Below the pieces are notes generated by a model. It ran no database searches and was not told the origin of the DNA. It saw only the letters and a list, made by a program, of their open reading frames with translations. DNA of 64,000 nt from DATARH01 sp963712835. GTDB taxonomy: Bacteria; Pseudomonadota; Alphaproteobacteria; ATCC43930; CGMCC-115725. The position numbers and the translations under genes are program-made. The DNA is taken from contig CAVQJJ010000019.1 in NCBI GenBank assembly GCA_963712835.1, forward strand, positions 186,001 to 250,000, given 5' to 3'. Positions 1 through 9,172 of this stretch are shown here, piece by piece; the stretch's first letter is position 1, and every line of letters starts with the position of its first letter.

Positions 1-817
1 CGCCGGAAATCTGGAACACCTCTCGCACGGTCATTTCCTTGACCATCTCCGGGTGGCGGCCTTCTGCCTTCAGCGCGGCGAGCGACTGCTCGCAAATGCC
101 GACGACGTTCTTGATCAGCAGGCCGGGAACGATCGCGAGCTTGTAGCCCATGCGCTCCGCGTCGGCGAACTTGACCTCGGGCGTCTTGCCGCCGCGCACG
201 ACATTGAGCAGGCACGGCCCCTTCACCAGGCGGGGCACCGCCGCAACTTCGTCTAGCGTCTGCGGCGCCTCGACAAAGACCATGTCGGCGCCGGCCGCGA
301 GCGCCGCGTTGGCGCGGCTGATCGCCTCGTCAAAGCCGATCACCGCGCGCGCGTCGGTGCGGGCGATGATCGTGAACTCCGAAATCCGCCGTGCCGCAGC
401 AGCCGCACGGATCTTGGCCAGCCAGTCCTCGCGCGGCACGATCTCCTTGTCGTCGAGATGGCCGCATTTCTTCGGGAAACCCTGGTCCTCGATATGAATG
501 CCAGCGACGCCGCGCGCCTCATATTCGCGTACCGTGCGCGAGACGTTGAGCTCGTTGCCGTAGCCGGTATCGGCGTCGGCGATGACCGGCAGGTCGACCG
601 CGGCGGCGATGCGGCCGGCGTTGTCGACCATCTCCGTCATCGTCACCAGGCCGAAATCCGGATAACCGAGCGTCGCCGCGGTGCCGGCGCCGGTCATGTA
701 GACGCAGTCGAACCCGGCGCGCGCGATCATCCGCGCGGTGATGCAGTCATAGGCGCCCGGCGCGACGATCATTCCACCGCGGCCCAACAGTTCGCGAAAA
801 CGCGCGGTCTGCGTCAT
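1..817 (-). CDS. Isocitrate lyase/PEP mutase family enzyme (3' end cut by window)
   Basis: Cytosolic TIM-barrel enzyme of the isocitrate lyase/phosphoenolpyruvate mutase superfamily, which cleaves or forms C-C or P-C bonds of 2-oxo or 2-hydroxy acids with Mg2+. The translation begins MTQTARFRELLGRGG and runs 272 residues without a stop, so the C-terminus lies outside the window. The active-site loop KKCGH is present, with DADTGYGN and the metal-site region HIEDQ before it. ARTDAR follows. These match the oxaloacetate decarboxylase / methylisocitrate-lyase-like branch; the precise substrate cannot be read. The start is the ATG just inside an AGGAAG-type ribosome site. A dispersed repeat lies directly upstream. 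Confidence 0.85.
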   Translation of the reverse strand, partial: MTQTARFRELLGRGGMIVAPGAYDCITARMIARAGFDCVYMTGAGTAATLGYPDFGLVTMTEMVDNAGRIAAAVDLPVIADADTGYGNELNVSRTVREYEARGVAGIHIEDQGFPKKCGHLDDKEIVPREDWLAKIRAAAAARRISEFTIIARTDARAVIGFDEAISRANAALAAGADMVFVEAPQTLDEVAAVPRLVKGPCLLNVVRGGKTPEVKFADAERMGYKLAIVPGLLIKNVVGICEQSLAALKAEGRHPEMVKEMTVREVFQISG

Positions 818-836
818 GGCTTCCTCCCATTTACAC

Positions 837-866
837 CGTCATTGCGAGCGTAGCGAAGCGTCCCGG
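837..866. repeat. Dispersed intergenic repeat, CGTCATTGCGAGCG type
   Basis: The short gap between two minus-strand genes begins with CGTCATTGCGAGCGTAGCGA. From general knowledge this resembles an intergenic repeat common in alphaproteobacterial chromosomes. Only one copy of this subtype is visible here, so the boundaries are approximate. Confidence 0.45.
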
Positions 867-882
867 CCGGGGAAATAGCGGT

Positions 883-2277
883 TTACGCCCGGCGGGGCCG
901 CGAGCCGGGTTCCTGTCGCGGCATCGCCTGGGCGGTCGGCACCTGGGGCAGCGGCTCGATCATCGCGCGCTGCTGCGCCGCGCGCAGCGCCTGCTCGGTT
1001 TCCGGCAGGTTCGGCACATCGAGCCGCGGCGGCGCGCCGAAGCCGAACGCGGCCGTGAGGTCACCGCAGGTCTCGCGCCGCCATTTCGAGAGATTGCCCA
1101 CCTCGACCCCGAACCGCGTCTCGATCAGCCGCAGCACCGAGGTGTGGTCGAAGGTCGCGCCGCACACATACCCGCCGCGGCTGAACGGCGAAATTACCAG
1201 GCACGGCACGCGGAAGCCGAGGCCCACCGGCAGGCGGTCGACGAACTCGCCGGGCGTGCCGGGCTCGGGCGTCGGCGGCGCGACATGGTCGAACTGCCCG
1301 TCATTCTCGTCGTAATTGAGGATGAGCGCGGTCTTCGCCCACAGCTTCGGGTTCGACCACAGCGCCGCCAGCACACGGCTGGTGTGGTACTCGCCGGCCG
1401 CCGGCAGGTAGTCGGGATGCTCCGATACCGTCGAGGACGGCACGATCCATGTCACTTGCGGGATGTTGCCGGTCTGCAAATCCCAAAGCAGCTCGTAGAG
1501 GGGCCGGTTGCGCAACGCGTTCTCGAACAGCGGCGATGTCCGCTCAAGGCCCTGGTATTGGAAGAAGTACTTGCAGACATTGCAGCCGTAATCGTCGAGG
1601 TCGTGATAGATGCGCCAGGAGATGCCGGCGCGCTCGAGCCGCTCGGGATAGGTCTCCCAGCGATAGGCCTTGCCGGAATTGTCGATCGCCGGCCCGCCAT
1701 GCGTGCCGTCCGGATCGTTGGTTCCGGTCATCAGGTAATAGCGGTTCGGGTGCGTCGGCCCGAACACCGAACAGTGATAGCCGTCGCAGATCGTGAACGC
1801 GTCGGCGAGCGCGTAATAGAACGGCAGGTCCTGACGCGTCAGATACCCCATGGTCAGCGGCCCGGCGGCGCCATCGGCGGCGCGGTGCGCCGGCAGCCAA
1901 TTGTCCATCTTGCCGCCGTTCCAGGATGCGTGCTGCGCGCTCCATTCGTGGCTCAGCATGTGCAGCCGCTGCGCGTTGGTGCGGAAGGTGTCGAGGCGGA
2001 AGGGCAGGGCATAGCCGTTGGGATTGCCCGGATCGGCCTGGCGGAACACCGCGCCGTCATCGACCTTGTGCGCGGCTGGGTCGTCGAACCCGCGCACGCC
2101 GGAAAGGCTGCCGAAATAGTGATCGAAGGAGCGGTTCTCTTTCATCAGCACGATGATGTGGTCGATATCGGTGAGCTTCGCAGGCGGCAGATCGGCGGCG
2201 GCGAAGCCCGGCGCCAGCGCCGTCCCCACCAGCGCCGCGACCCCCTGCAGGAATTGGCGGCGTTCGATCCGCTGCAT
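883..2277 (-). CDS. Tat-exported phosphoesterase (phospholipase C / acid phosphatase family)
   Basis: Predicted periplasmic or secreted phosphoesterase of 464 residues that would hydrolyse phosphodiesters or phosphomonoesters. The N-terminus MQRIERRQFLQG carries a twin-arginine signal (RRQFL) followed by a hydrophobic stretch ending near AAAD. Family motifs in order are ENRSFDHYFGSL (metal-binding Asn/Ser region), GPTHPNRYYLMTG, DENDGQFDHV and SPFSRGGYV, as in the PLC/AcpA group. A longer frame upstream would bury the Tat motif, so I chose the ATG at 2277, which has a GGGGAT ribosome site. The gene is divergent from the LVIVD-FlK fusion, with about 110 bp between starts. Substrate is not determinable from sequence. 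Confidence 0.88.
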   Translation of the reverse strand: MQRIERRQFLQGVAALVGTALAPGFAAADLPPAKLTDIDHIIVLMKENRSFDHYFGSLSGVRGFDDPAAHKVDDGAVFRQADPGNPNGYALPFRLDTFRTNAQRLHMLSHEWSAQHASWNGGKMDNWLPAHRAADGAAGPLTMGYLTRQDLPFYYALADAFTICDGYHCSVFGPTHPNRYYLMTGTNDPDGTHGGPAIDNSGKAYRWETYPERLERAGISWRIYHDLDDYGCNVCKYFFQYQGLERTSPLFENALRNRPLYELLWDLQTGNIPQVTWIVPSSTVSEHPDYLPAAGEYHTSRVLAALWSNPKLWAKTALILNYDENDGQFDHVAPPTPEPGTPGEFVDRLPVGLGFRVPCLVISPFSRGGYVCGATFDHTSVLRLIETRFGVEVGNLSKWRRETCGDLTAAFGFGAPPRLDVPNLPETEQALRAAQQRAMIEPLPQVPTAQAMPRQEPGSRPRRA

Positions 2278-2389
2278 GCGATCCCCCGAACCGCTCGATC
2301 GGCGCGGTCCTACCACCGTTGAGATGCCATGGCGTTGACGCCTGCGCGCTGGCGTGGTTTTGAAGGGCCGACCACCCCCAGGAGCCGCC

Positions 2390-4039
2390 ATGACCCCCAA
2401 CTCGGCCCGCAACATCGATTTCGTCGCCAATCACGAGCTCGACGGTCATGGCGACTGCGTGCAGATCATGGTGCACAAGGGGCACGCCTATATCGGCCAC
2501 ATGTTCTCCGACGGCTTTACCGTCGTCGATGTGCGCGACCCCAAACATCCGCAGACCAAGGGGTTTTTCGCCGCGCCGCCCAACACCCGCGCCTTCCATT
2601 TGCAGACGCATGGCGACTTGCTGCTCACCGTCAACGCGCCGAACATCTGGGTGATGCAGGGCTATTCCGACCCCAACGACTATTTCAAGGCGTCGATCAC
2701 CGACACCTTCACCAGGCGCGAGAAGACCTTCACCGCCGGGATGCGCGTCTTCGACATCTCGAAGCCGGCCGAGCCGCGCGAGATCGGCTTTATGCCGATC
2801 GACGGGCTGGGGCTGCATCGCATGTGGTATGTCGGCGGCCGCTACGCCTATGCCTCCTGCCACTGGCAGGGCTTCACCGACCATGTGCTGGCGATCATCG
2901 ACATGGCCGATCCGACGAAGCCCGAGGTGGTCGGACGCTTCTGGCTCCCCGGCATGAACACCGGCGCCGGCGAAACGCCGAGCTGGAAGGGCCGGCGCTA
3001 TGCGCTGCACCACGCGATCGTCCACGAGAACCTGGCCTACGCGGCGTGGCGCGACGGCGGCATGACCATCCTCGACGTCGCCGACCCCACCGCGCCGAAG
3101 CTCCTGGCGCATCGCAATCTGTCGCCGCCGTTTGGCGGCGGCACGCACACGCCGCTGCCGCTGCCCGGCCGCAGCCTCGCGATCTATGCCGACGAGGGCA
3201 CGATCGACGATTGCGGCAACGGCATCCAGCGCTGCTGGGTGTTCGATGTCCGCGACCCGACGAATCCGGTTTCGATTTCCAGCTTTCCGACCCCGTCGGA
3301 GATCGATTACTGCAAGAAGGGCGCGAAATTCGGCCCGCACAATCTGCACGAAAACCGGCCCGGCTCGCTGCAGACCGAGGAGCTGATCTTCGCCACCTAC
3401 CAGAACGCCGGGGTGCGGGTGTTCGACATCCGGGATCAGTTCGCGCCCAAGGAGATCGCGCATTTCGTGCCTCCCGCGCCGGAGCGGATGGTCGATCCGC
3501 GTCCCGGCCGGCCGCGCGTCATCCAGTCGAACGATTGCTACGTCGCGCCGGACGGGCTGATGTATCTGACCGACGTCAATACCGGCCTGACCATCCTGCA
3601 GTACAAGGGATGGGCCTCGGGATACCTTCCCGGGCTGAAGATCGGTCTGCGCCATTGCGAGACTTTGACCGTCGGCGAGGCGTTGTCGGTGCCGGCGCAG
3701 GCGCGGCTGTTCGATCCGGCGACTGAGATGCCGCCGGTCTTCGCCACGGCGCAGATGATCGCCTTTGTCGAGTGGACCTGCGTCCACGCGCTGGCGCCCT
3801 ATCTCGGTGCCGACCAGCGCACGGTCGGCACGCGGGTCGAGATGACCCATACCGCCGCGACGCCCATTGGCATGAAAGTCACCGCCGATGTCGAGCTTGT
3901 CGAAATCCGCGACCGCACTTTGCGCTTCAAGATTGCCTGCCGAGATGAAAGAGACCCGATCGGCGAGGGCTTCCATGAGCGCACGGTGATTGACAACACC
4001 CGCTTCATGGCCCGCCTCGCGCGGAAGCAGAGCGGCTAG
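2390..4039 (+). CDS. LVIVD-repeat protein fused to a FlK-like hotdog thioesterase
   Basis: A 549-residue two-part protein. Residues 1 to about 405 form a beta-propeller-like LVIVD-repeat protein; at least six repeats are visible, such as VVDVRDPKHP, VFDISKPAEPREIG, IIDMADPTKPEVVG and ILDVADPTAPKLLA. Residues from about 410 to the end resemble fluoroacetyl-CoA-specific thioesterase FlK: Thr453, Glu461 and His487 lie in FATAQMIAFVE and EMTHTA, with the same spacing (8 and 26 residues) as the FlK triad Thr42/Glu50/His76. There is no stop, frameshift or in-frame ATG between the parts. The start ATG follows CAGGAG; an upstream GTG at 2354 lacks one. No signal peptide is seen. The fusion and its function are inferred. 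Confidence 0.85.
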   Translation: MTPNSARNIDFVANHELDGHGDCVQIMVHKGHAYIGHMFSDGFTVVDVRDPKHPQTKGFFAAPPNTRAFHLQTHGDLLLTVNAPNIWVMQGYSDPNDYFKASITDTFTRREKTFTAGMRVFDISKPAEPREIGFMPIDGLGLHRMWYVGGRYAYASCHWQGFTDHVLAIIDMADPTKPEVVGRFWLPGMNTGAGETPSWKGRRYALHHAIVHENLAYAAWRDGGMTILDVADPTAPKLLAHRNLSPPFGGGTHTPLPLPGRSLAIYADEGTIDDCGNGIQRCWVFDVRDPTNPVSISSFPTPSEIDYCKKGAKFGPHNLHENRPGSLQTEELIFATYQNAGVRVFDIRDQFAPKEIAHFVPPAPERMVDPRPGRPRVIQSNDCYVAPDGLMYLTDVNTGLTILQYKGWASGYLPGLKIGLRHCETLTVGEALSVPAQARLFDPATEMPPVFATAQMIAFVEWTCVHALAPYLGADQRTVGTRVEMTHTAATPIGMKVTADVELVEIRDRTLRFKIACRDERDPIGEGFHERTVIDNTRFMARLARKQSG

Positions 4040-4776
4040 GACAGCAGCCCCATATCCCGGAGGCTCGTATGCCGGCCGCGGCCGATAATCAGGTGGTCGT
4101 GCACCGTCACCCCCAGCGGCTTGCCCGCGTTGACGATGTCCTTGGTGATGGCGATGTCGGCCTTTGACGGCGTCGTATCGCCCGATGGGTGGTTGTGCAC
4201 CAGGATCAGCGCTGACGCGCCCAGCTCCAGCGCGCGCTTGACCACCTCGCGGGTATAGACCGGCGTGTGGTCGACCGTGCCGCGCTGCTGCGGCTCGTGC
4301 TTCAGCAGCGCGTTCTTGCGGTCGAGGAAGAGGATATGGAACTCCTCGACCTTGCCGTAGGCAATATGCGCGCGGCAGTAATCGATGAGCCGGTCCCACG
4401 AGCCGATCACCGGCCGCTCGACGATCTCGGCTTTCATCAGCCGCAACGCCGCCTCCCGCACCGATTTCAGCGCCGCCGCGCCGGCGACCCCGAGCCCCGG
4501 CACCTGCAGCAGATCGTCGGGGTCGGCAGACAGCGCCTCGGCGAACCCGCCAAAGCGTTCTATGAGGTCCTTGGCGAGCGGCTTCACATCGCCGCGCGGG
4601 TTCCCGGCGAAGAGCAGCACCTCCATCAGCTCGTAATCGGGCAGGTTTTCGGCGCCGCCGGCGAGCAGTCGCTCGCGCAGCCGCTGGCGGTGGCCGTGAA
4701 AATGTGGTGGCGCGCCCATTGCCTCCTTGAGGCCCAGCGGCAGTTGCGGCGTGCTTCGCGTGGGCTTCCCGGCCAT
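4036..4776 (-). CDS. radC: RadC/JAB-domain protein
   Basis: A 246-residue member of the RadC (UPF0758) family. The N-terminal part has a helix-hairpin-helix-like segment (LLQVPGLGVAGAAALKSV), and the C-terminal half is a JAMM metalloprotease-like domain with the full H-x-H-x7-S-x2-D signature (HNHPSGDTTPSKAD). The historic link to DNA repair is weak in this family and the molecular role is unsettled. The start ATG overlaps the stop of the upstream enoyl-CoA hydratase as ATGA, so translation is probably coupled. The stop codon shares a CTAG tetranucleotide with the convergent LVIVD-FlK gene. Confidence 0.9.
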   Translation of the reverse strand: MAGKPTRSTPQLPLGLKEAMGAPPHFHGHRQRLRERLLAGGAENLPDYELMEVLLFAGNPRGDVKPLAKDLIERFGGFAEALSADPDDLLQVPGLGVAGAAALKSVREAALRLMKAEIVERPVIGSWDRLIDYCRAHIAYGKVEEFHILFLDRKNALLKHEPQQRGTVDHTPVYTREVVKRALELGASALILVHNHPSGDTTPSKADIAITKDIVNAGKPLGVTVHDHLIIGRGRHTSLRDMGLLS

Positions 4777-5561
4777 CACCGCGTCTTTCGCCGCGCTTGC
4801 ATCGCGGCGCGCGCGGTGTTGGTCATGCGGCGCGGCTCGTCGGTGGCGAAGGCCTCGACAAATCCGTCGATGCCGCGATCGACCGCGGCCGCGGTGTGCA
4901 TCTCCTCCCAATCGAGGATCAGCGACTTCTGCAGCCGCACCGCATAGGGGCCGGCGGCAAGGATCGACGCGGCGAGAGACTCGACCGCGGAATCGAGTTC
5001 CTCGGCCGGCACCACGCGGTCGACCAGACCCCACGTGAGCGCCTCGTCCGCGCCGATAGTGTCGCCGGTCAACAGCAGCTTGCGCGTCCGCGCCGGGCCG
5101 ATCAGCGCCGGCAGCAGCGCCGCCTCGACCACCGACGGCAGGCCGATCCGCACCTCCGGCATGCCGAATACCGAGCGGTCGCTGGCGATGCGGAAGTCGC
5201 AGGCAGCGGCCAGCTCCAGCCCCGCGCCCAGCGCGTAGCCGTCGATCCGCGCGATTGCCGGCACCGGCAGATGGCGAAACGCGTCGCAGCACACATGCAC
5301 CGCGGTGATGAAGCCGCGCGAGCTGTCGGCGTCGAGCGCCGCCAACTCGTCGATATCGGCGCCGCCGATGAAGGCGCGCCCGCCGGCGCCGGCCACTACC
5401 GCGAGCCGCAGCGCCGGGTCGTCCGCCAGCCCGGTCATCGCCTCGATGATCTCGCCCATCAGCGCGCGGTCGAGCGCGTTGAGCTTTGTCGCGCGATCGA
5501 TCGTGATCCGCGCGACAAACCCGCCTTCCGCCCGCGTCTCGCGTGCGACGGTTACCGCCAT
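4776..5561 (-). CDS. Enoyl-CoA hydratase/isomerase family protein
   Basis: A 261-residue crotonase-fold enzyme acting on acyl-CoA thioesters in the cytosol. Visible signatures are the CoA/oxyanion-hole segment GRAFIGGADIDEL, the second oxyanion segment GYALGAGLELAAACDFRIA, and the catalytic-glutamate region GMPEVRIGLPS. Length is normal for the family. It is the first gene of a two-gene unit with radC (4-nt ATGA overlap), a pairing with no obvious functional logic. The crotonase family also includes isomerases, hydrolases and decarboxylases, so hydratase activity is only the default reading. Confidence 0.88.
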   Translation of the reverse strand: MAVTVARETRAEGGFVARITIDRATKLNALDRALMGEIIEAMTGLADDPALRLAVVAGAGGRAFIGGADIDELAALDADSSRGFITAVHVCCDAFRHLPVPAIARIDGYALGAGLELAAACDFRIASDRSVFGMPEVRIGLPSVVEAALLPALIGPARTRKLLLTGDTIGADEALTWGLVDRVVPAEELDSAVESLAASILAAGPYAVRLQKSLILDWEEMHTAAAVDRGIDGFVEAFATDEPRRMTNTARAAMQARRKTR

Positions 5562-5619
5562 TCTGGCACCTTACCTTGTGCTGAGGCATACTAGGCTGCG
5601 GAACAAGCGGGAGGCGAGC

Positions 5620-6234
5620 GTGTCGATCATCGAGGACATCGGAGAAATCCGCGAGATCTACGGCCAGCCGGCGGAGCGCACGATCAAAAAGCAGCTCCCC
5701 AAGCTGGAAAAGCATTCGCGCGCGTTTATCGCGATGTCGCCGTTCATCGTCATGTCGACTTGCGATGCCGAGGGCCGTTGCGACGCTTCGCCCAAGGGCG
5801 ATGCGCCGGGCTTTGTCGCCGTGCTCGACGACGAGACGCTGCTCATCCCCGACCGGCTCGGCAACAACCGCGTCGATTCGATCGGCAATATCCTGCAGCA
5901 CCCGCGGATCGGGCTGTTGTTCATGGTGCCCGGCATCCGCGAGACGCTGCGCGTCAACGGCCGCGCCCAGATAACCGTCGACCCGGCGCTGCTCGAAAGC
6001 TGCGCGGTCAATGGCAAGGCGCCGCGCAGCGCCATCCTGGTGACCGCCGACGAAGTATATTTCCATTGCGGCAAGGCGCTCATCCGCTCCGATCTGTGGA
6101 ATCCGGAAAAACACGTCGCGCGGAAGGATTTCCCCTCGCTCGGCATCGTCATCGCCGAGCAGATCGGTCAGGTCGTCGAGCCCAAGGAAGCGGAGCGGAT
6201 GACCGAGGAAAGCTACGTCGCCCGACTCTACTGA
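5620..6234 (+). CDS. PPOX-type FMN-binding flavoprotein
   Basis: A 204-residue protein with a pyridoxamine-phosphate-oxidase-like split barrel, closest in character to the MSMEG_1061-type group. Typical features are MSTCDAEGRCDASPKGD, the strand IPDRLGNNRVDSIGNI, and GLLFMVPG followed by LRVNGRAQI. Members bind FMN or F420, and many have unknown substrates. I chose the GTG at 5620 because GGGAGG lies seven bases before it; the longer open frame upstream runs through the promoter region of the divergent hydratase gene. A frameshifted FAD oxidoreductase starts 23 bp downstream on the same strand. Confidence 0.82.
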   Translation: MSIIEDIGEIREIYGQPAERTIKKQLPKLEKHSRAFIAMSPFIVMSTCDAEGRCDASPKGDAPGFVAVLDDETLLIPDRLGNNRVDSIGNILQHPRIGLLFMVPGIRETLRVNGRAQITVDPALLESCAVNGKAPRSAILVTADEVYFHCGKALIRSDLWNPEKHVARKDFPSLGIVIAEQIGQVVEPKEAERMTEESYVARLY

Positions 6235-6257
6235 TCGTACCGCGGCGTCTTCCGCAC

Positions 6258-7386
6258 TTGGTCGAAACCTGTGATGTGATCGTCGTCGGCGCCGGGATGG
6301 CCGGCGCGGCGGCGGCGGCGCATCTTGCCGCCGATCGCCGTGTGGTGCTGCTCGAACGCGAGCCGCAGCCCGGCTACCACAGCACTGGGCGTTCGGCGGC
6401 GCTCTTTACTGAGACCTACGGCAATCGCGCGATCCGCGTCCTGACCAGCGCTAGCCGAGCGTTTTACGAAGCTTGGGCCGACGGCTTTGCCGAGCACCCG
6501 ATCCTCAAGCCGCGCGGCTCGCTGATGTTCGCGATGCCGGGACAGGTGAAGCTGCTCGACGCCGCCTGGGACGACATGTCGGCGCTCGACCCACGCGTGC
6601 GCCGGCTCGACGCTGCCGAGGCGCGCGCGATGGTGCCGGTGCTGCGGCCCGATCATGTGACGGAGGCGATTTATGAGCCCGACGCGATGGACATCAATGT
6701 CCACGAGCTGCATCAGGGCTATCTGCGTCTGCTGCGGCGTCGTGGCGGACGCCTCGTCACCGACGCCGAGGTTCTCTGCCTCAGCCGCCCGGGCGGCGCA
6801 TGGACGGTTGCCACCAGGGCCGGCGAGTTCGCGGCGCCGATCGTGGCCAACGCCGCTGGCGCATGGTGCGATGTGTTGGCTGGCATCGCCGGACTGCCGC
6901 CGATCGGCCTCGTACCTAAGCGCCGTACCGCGCTGACCGTCGCGCCGCCGGCCGGTATCGATACTGGCGCCTGGCCGATGACAGGCGACATCGCCGAGAC
7001 CTTCTATTTCAAGCCCGATGCCGGCCGCCTCTTGGTCTCGCCGGCCGACGAGACGCCGATCGAGCCCTGCGACGTGCAGCCCGACGAGCTCGACATCGCG
7101 ATCGCCATCGACAGGCTGATGCAAGCGACGACGATCGACGTGAACTCGTGTCGAGCGTAAATGGGCCGGCTTGCGCAGCTTTGTGGCCGACAAGACCACC
7201 GTGTGCGGCTTCGATCCGCTGGCCGATGGCTTCTTCTGGCTGGCCGGGCAGGGCGGCTACGGCATCCAGACCGCCGAGGGCATGGCGCGCTGCGCGGTGG
7301 CGCTGATCGAGAGCGGCGCGCTGCCGGCCGACGTTGCCGCCAAAGGGATCGCCGCTGAAACCCTCAGCCCCGCTCGGTTCCGCTAA
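6258..7386 (+). pseudogene. FAD-dependent oxidoreductase (DAO/glycine-oxidase type), frameshifted
   Basis: Two frames together encode a D-amino-acid-oxidase-like flavoprotein of about 375 residues. The first has the dinucleotide fold VIVVGAGMAGAAAAAHLA and the PGYHSTGRSAALF segment. It terminates at 7160 after a sudden change of sense. The second frame continues with KWAGLRSFVADKTTVCGFDP and FFWLAGQGGYGIQTAEGMAR, the usual C-terminal FAD-site region, to the stop at 7386. Removing one A at 7143/7144 restores a single frame (reading D-V-T-R-V-E-R-K-W). The likely start is the TTG at 6258; no strong ribosome site is seen. It could be a true pseudogene or a one-base sequence error. Confidence 0.8.
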
Positions 7387-8417
7387 ATCTGCCGCTCGCG
7401 TTGCCGCTCTTCGTCGGCCGCATGGTCGAGGATTTTCTGCGCGTCCTTGAAGGCCGTGTCCGCGTCCTCGCTCTGGCCGAGCCGACGCAGCACCGGCACG
7501 AGATCGAGCTCGGCATAGGCGAGGCGCGTCGACTCCTCGCTCGCCCCATTGGTCAGCAGCCCGATTGCGTAATAGAGCGCATCGCCGGCATCGTCGTCGC
7601 GTCCGAGTCCCGCGTAGATAAGGCCGAGATCGGCGAAATCGTCGGCGATCAGCGGGTGGTTCGCGCCGAGCCGCTGCTGGTCGATCAGCGTCGCCTGCTC
7701 GATAAGCGGCAGCGCCTCGGTGAAATGCTGGGCCCGGAGCAGCAGATTGGCGAGTTGCGCCAGGCTGCGCGCCAGTTCGGGGCTGTCCGCGCCATCTCGT
7801 TGCCGGTCGCGGGTGATCGCGGCACGCAGCACCTTCTCGCCGTCATCGAACCGTTGCTCGGCGGCGTATACCGCGCCGAGCGCGCGCAGCGGTTCGGCAG
7901 ATGTCATCGCGGGATGGCGGTCGGCGATGGCGGCCGCCTGCTTCGCCCAGTTTTCGCCGGCGGCGAGGTCGCCGCGCGCCAGCGCGATCCGGGCGAGCCC
8001 GGCGAGCGGGCCGGCCAGGGCCGGGCTGTCGGCGCCGAACCGCGCCTCGAGTGCCGGCAGCGCCGCGATCAGCAGCGGCTCGGCCCGGCTATAGCGGTGG
8101 CGCAGCAACTCGACATTGGCGAGCGCGACCATCGCATCCGCTGCATTGGTCGAATTGCCCCCATAAGCGCGCACCACGATCTTCAGCACTCGCCGTCGCG
8201 AGTCGGCGGCGTCGGCCAGTTCGCCGTCGTCGAATTGCGCACCGGCGAGCCGGTCGAGCAGCGGCAGCAGATGCGGGCTCGCGAAGCCGCTGCGGCTTTC
8301 TTCCGTGGCGAGCGTCTTGCTCAGCGCCGCGACCGGGCCTTCGGCCGCCTCGGCGGCGCTCGTGAAAACGCCTATAGCCAATAACCCCAGGGCCAACGCC
8401 CCCCAGCGAGATGGCAC
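7383..8417 (-). CDS. Secreted tetratricopeptide-repeat protein
   Basis: A 344-residue exported protein starting at GTG 8417, which is preceded by GGGAG. Residues 1-25 form a Sec signal peptide (ALALGLLAIGVFTSAAEA). The rest is made of TPR-like helical pairs of the Kinesin-light-chain/TPR_12 kind, for example ANLLLRAQHFTEALPLIEQA and LIYAGLGRDDDAGDALYYA. TPR proteins scaffold protein contacts; no enzymatic domain is visible. The stop codon overlaps that of the convergent frameshifted oxidoreductase in CTAA. The partner is unknown. Confidence 0.75.
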   Translation of the reverse strand: MPSRWGALALGLLAIGVFTSAAEAAEGPVAALSKTLATEESRSGFASPHLLPLLDRLAGAQFDDGELADAADSRRRVLKIVVRAYGGNSTNAADAMVALANVELLRHRYSRAEPLLIAALPALEARFGADSPALAGPLAGLARIALARGDLAAGENWAKQAAAIADRHPAMTSAEPLRALGAVYAAEQRFDDGEKVLRAAITRDRQRDGADSPELARSLAQLANLLLRAQHFTEALPLIEQATLIDQQRLGANHPLIADDFADLGLIYAGLGRDDDAGDALYYAIGLLTNGASEESTRLAYAELDLVPVLRRLGQSEDADTAFKDAQKILDHAADEERQRERQI

Positions 8418-8584
8418 CTACCGTACTCCCGCATCGCGCCCGGATTCCGCCGGACAATGATACTACGGTTGATCTATGTGGGCGTTCGCCGTGTCTGGCA
8501 AAAGTATCCCCTGTCGTCAATCGAGGGGCTTGACCGCCGCGACTGGGCAACCGAGGGTTCCGGCGAGACGGGCAGGGAGGAATC

Positions 8585-9172
8585 ATGGCGCGGGTTCGCG
8601 ATATTGCCGCCGGCGAGCTGCCGCCGGAGCTGGCGCGGATCTACGAACAGTTCGCCGGCTCCTACGGTCCGTTCCGCAACCAGGTCGCGGTATTCGCGCA
8701 TGTACCGGCGGCGCTGCGGCATTTGATGCCGCTGTTGATGGAGCTGCGTGCGGCGGCGACCCTGCCGAAGCGCTATCTCGAACTGGCCATCGTCGCGGTG
8801 TCGCAGGTCAATGCCTGCGATTACTGCGTCGCGCATCACAAGCCGTTTCTCGCGGTCGAGGGCGTGTCGCCGGCCGGTGTCGATCGGCTGCTCGATTGGC
8901 GCGACCATCCCGAGCTCGACGATATCGACCGGCTTGTCGTCGAATACGCCATCGCCGCGACCGAGCGGCCGAACCGGGTGCCCGAGGCGCTGTTCGCGCG
9001 GCTGCGCGGCCATTTCACCGAAGCGCAAATCGTCGAGCTTACCTTGCGCATCACCTTGTGCGGGTTTTTCAACAAATTTAACGATGCTCTGCAAATTGAA
9101 GAAGAGCCGGAGGCTACCGCGCGAGTAGGCGCGCTGACCGAAAAGACGGCTGGCAACGGGGGAATATTCTGA
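8585..9172 (+). CDS. Carboxymuconolactone decarboxylase / AhpD-like protein
   Basis: A 195-residue AhpD-fold protein. The redox motif C-x-x-C-x3-H is complete in NACDYCVAHHK, which points to peroxidase-type thiol chemistry rather than to lactone decarboxylation. A GGGAGG ribosome site precedes the ATG. Its TGA overlaps the ATG of the following glucosidase gene (TGATG), so the two are probably co-translated. The 167 bp upstream carry the likely promoter for the three-gene cluster, but I could not define its boxes. Confidence 0.85.
   Translation: MARVRDIAAGELPPELARIYEQFAGSYGPFRNQVAVFAHVPAALRHLMPLLMELRAAATLPKRYLELAIVAVSQVNACDYCVAHHKPFLAVEGVSPAGVDRLLDWRDHPELDDIDRLVVEYAIAATERPNRVPEALFARLRGHFTEAQIVELTLRITLCGFFNKFNDALQIEEEPEATARVGALTEKTAGNGGIF

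Noticed and set aside
2057..4399. Long open frame of 780 codons on the minus strand
   Set aside because: It lies antisense to the LVIVD-FlK gene, has an Arg/Ala/Gly-rich shadow composition, and only its ends coincide with parts of real genes in other frames.
4777..6114. N-terminal extension of the radC frame to 692 codons
   Set aside because: The extension has low-complexity shadow sequence and overlaps the enoyl-CoA hydratase and PPOX genes. The radC family begins near the ATG at 4776.
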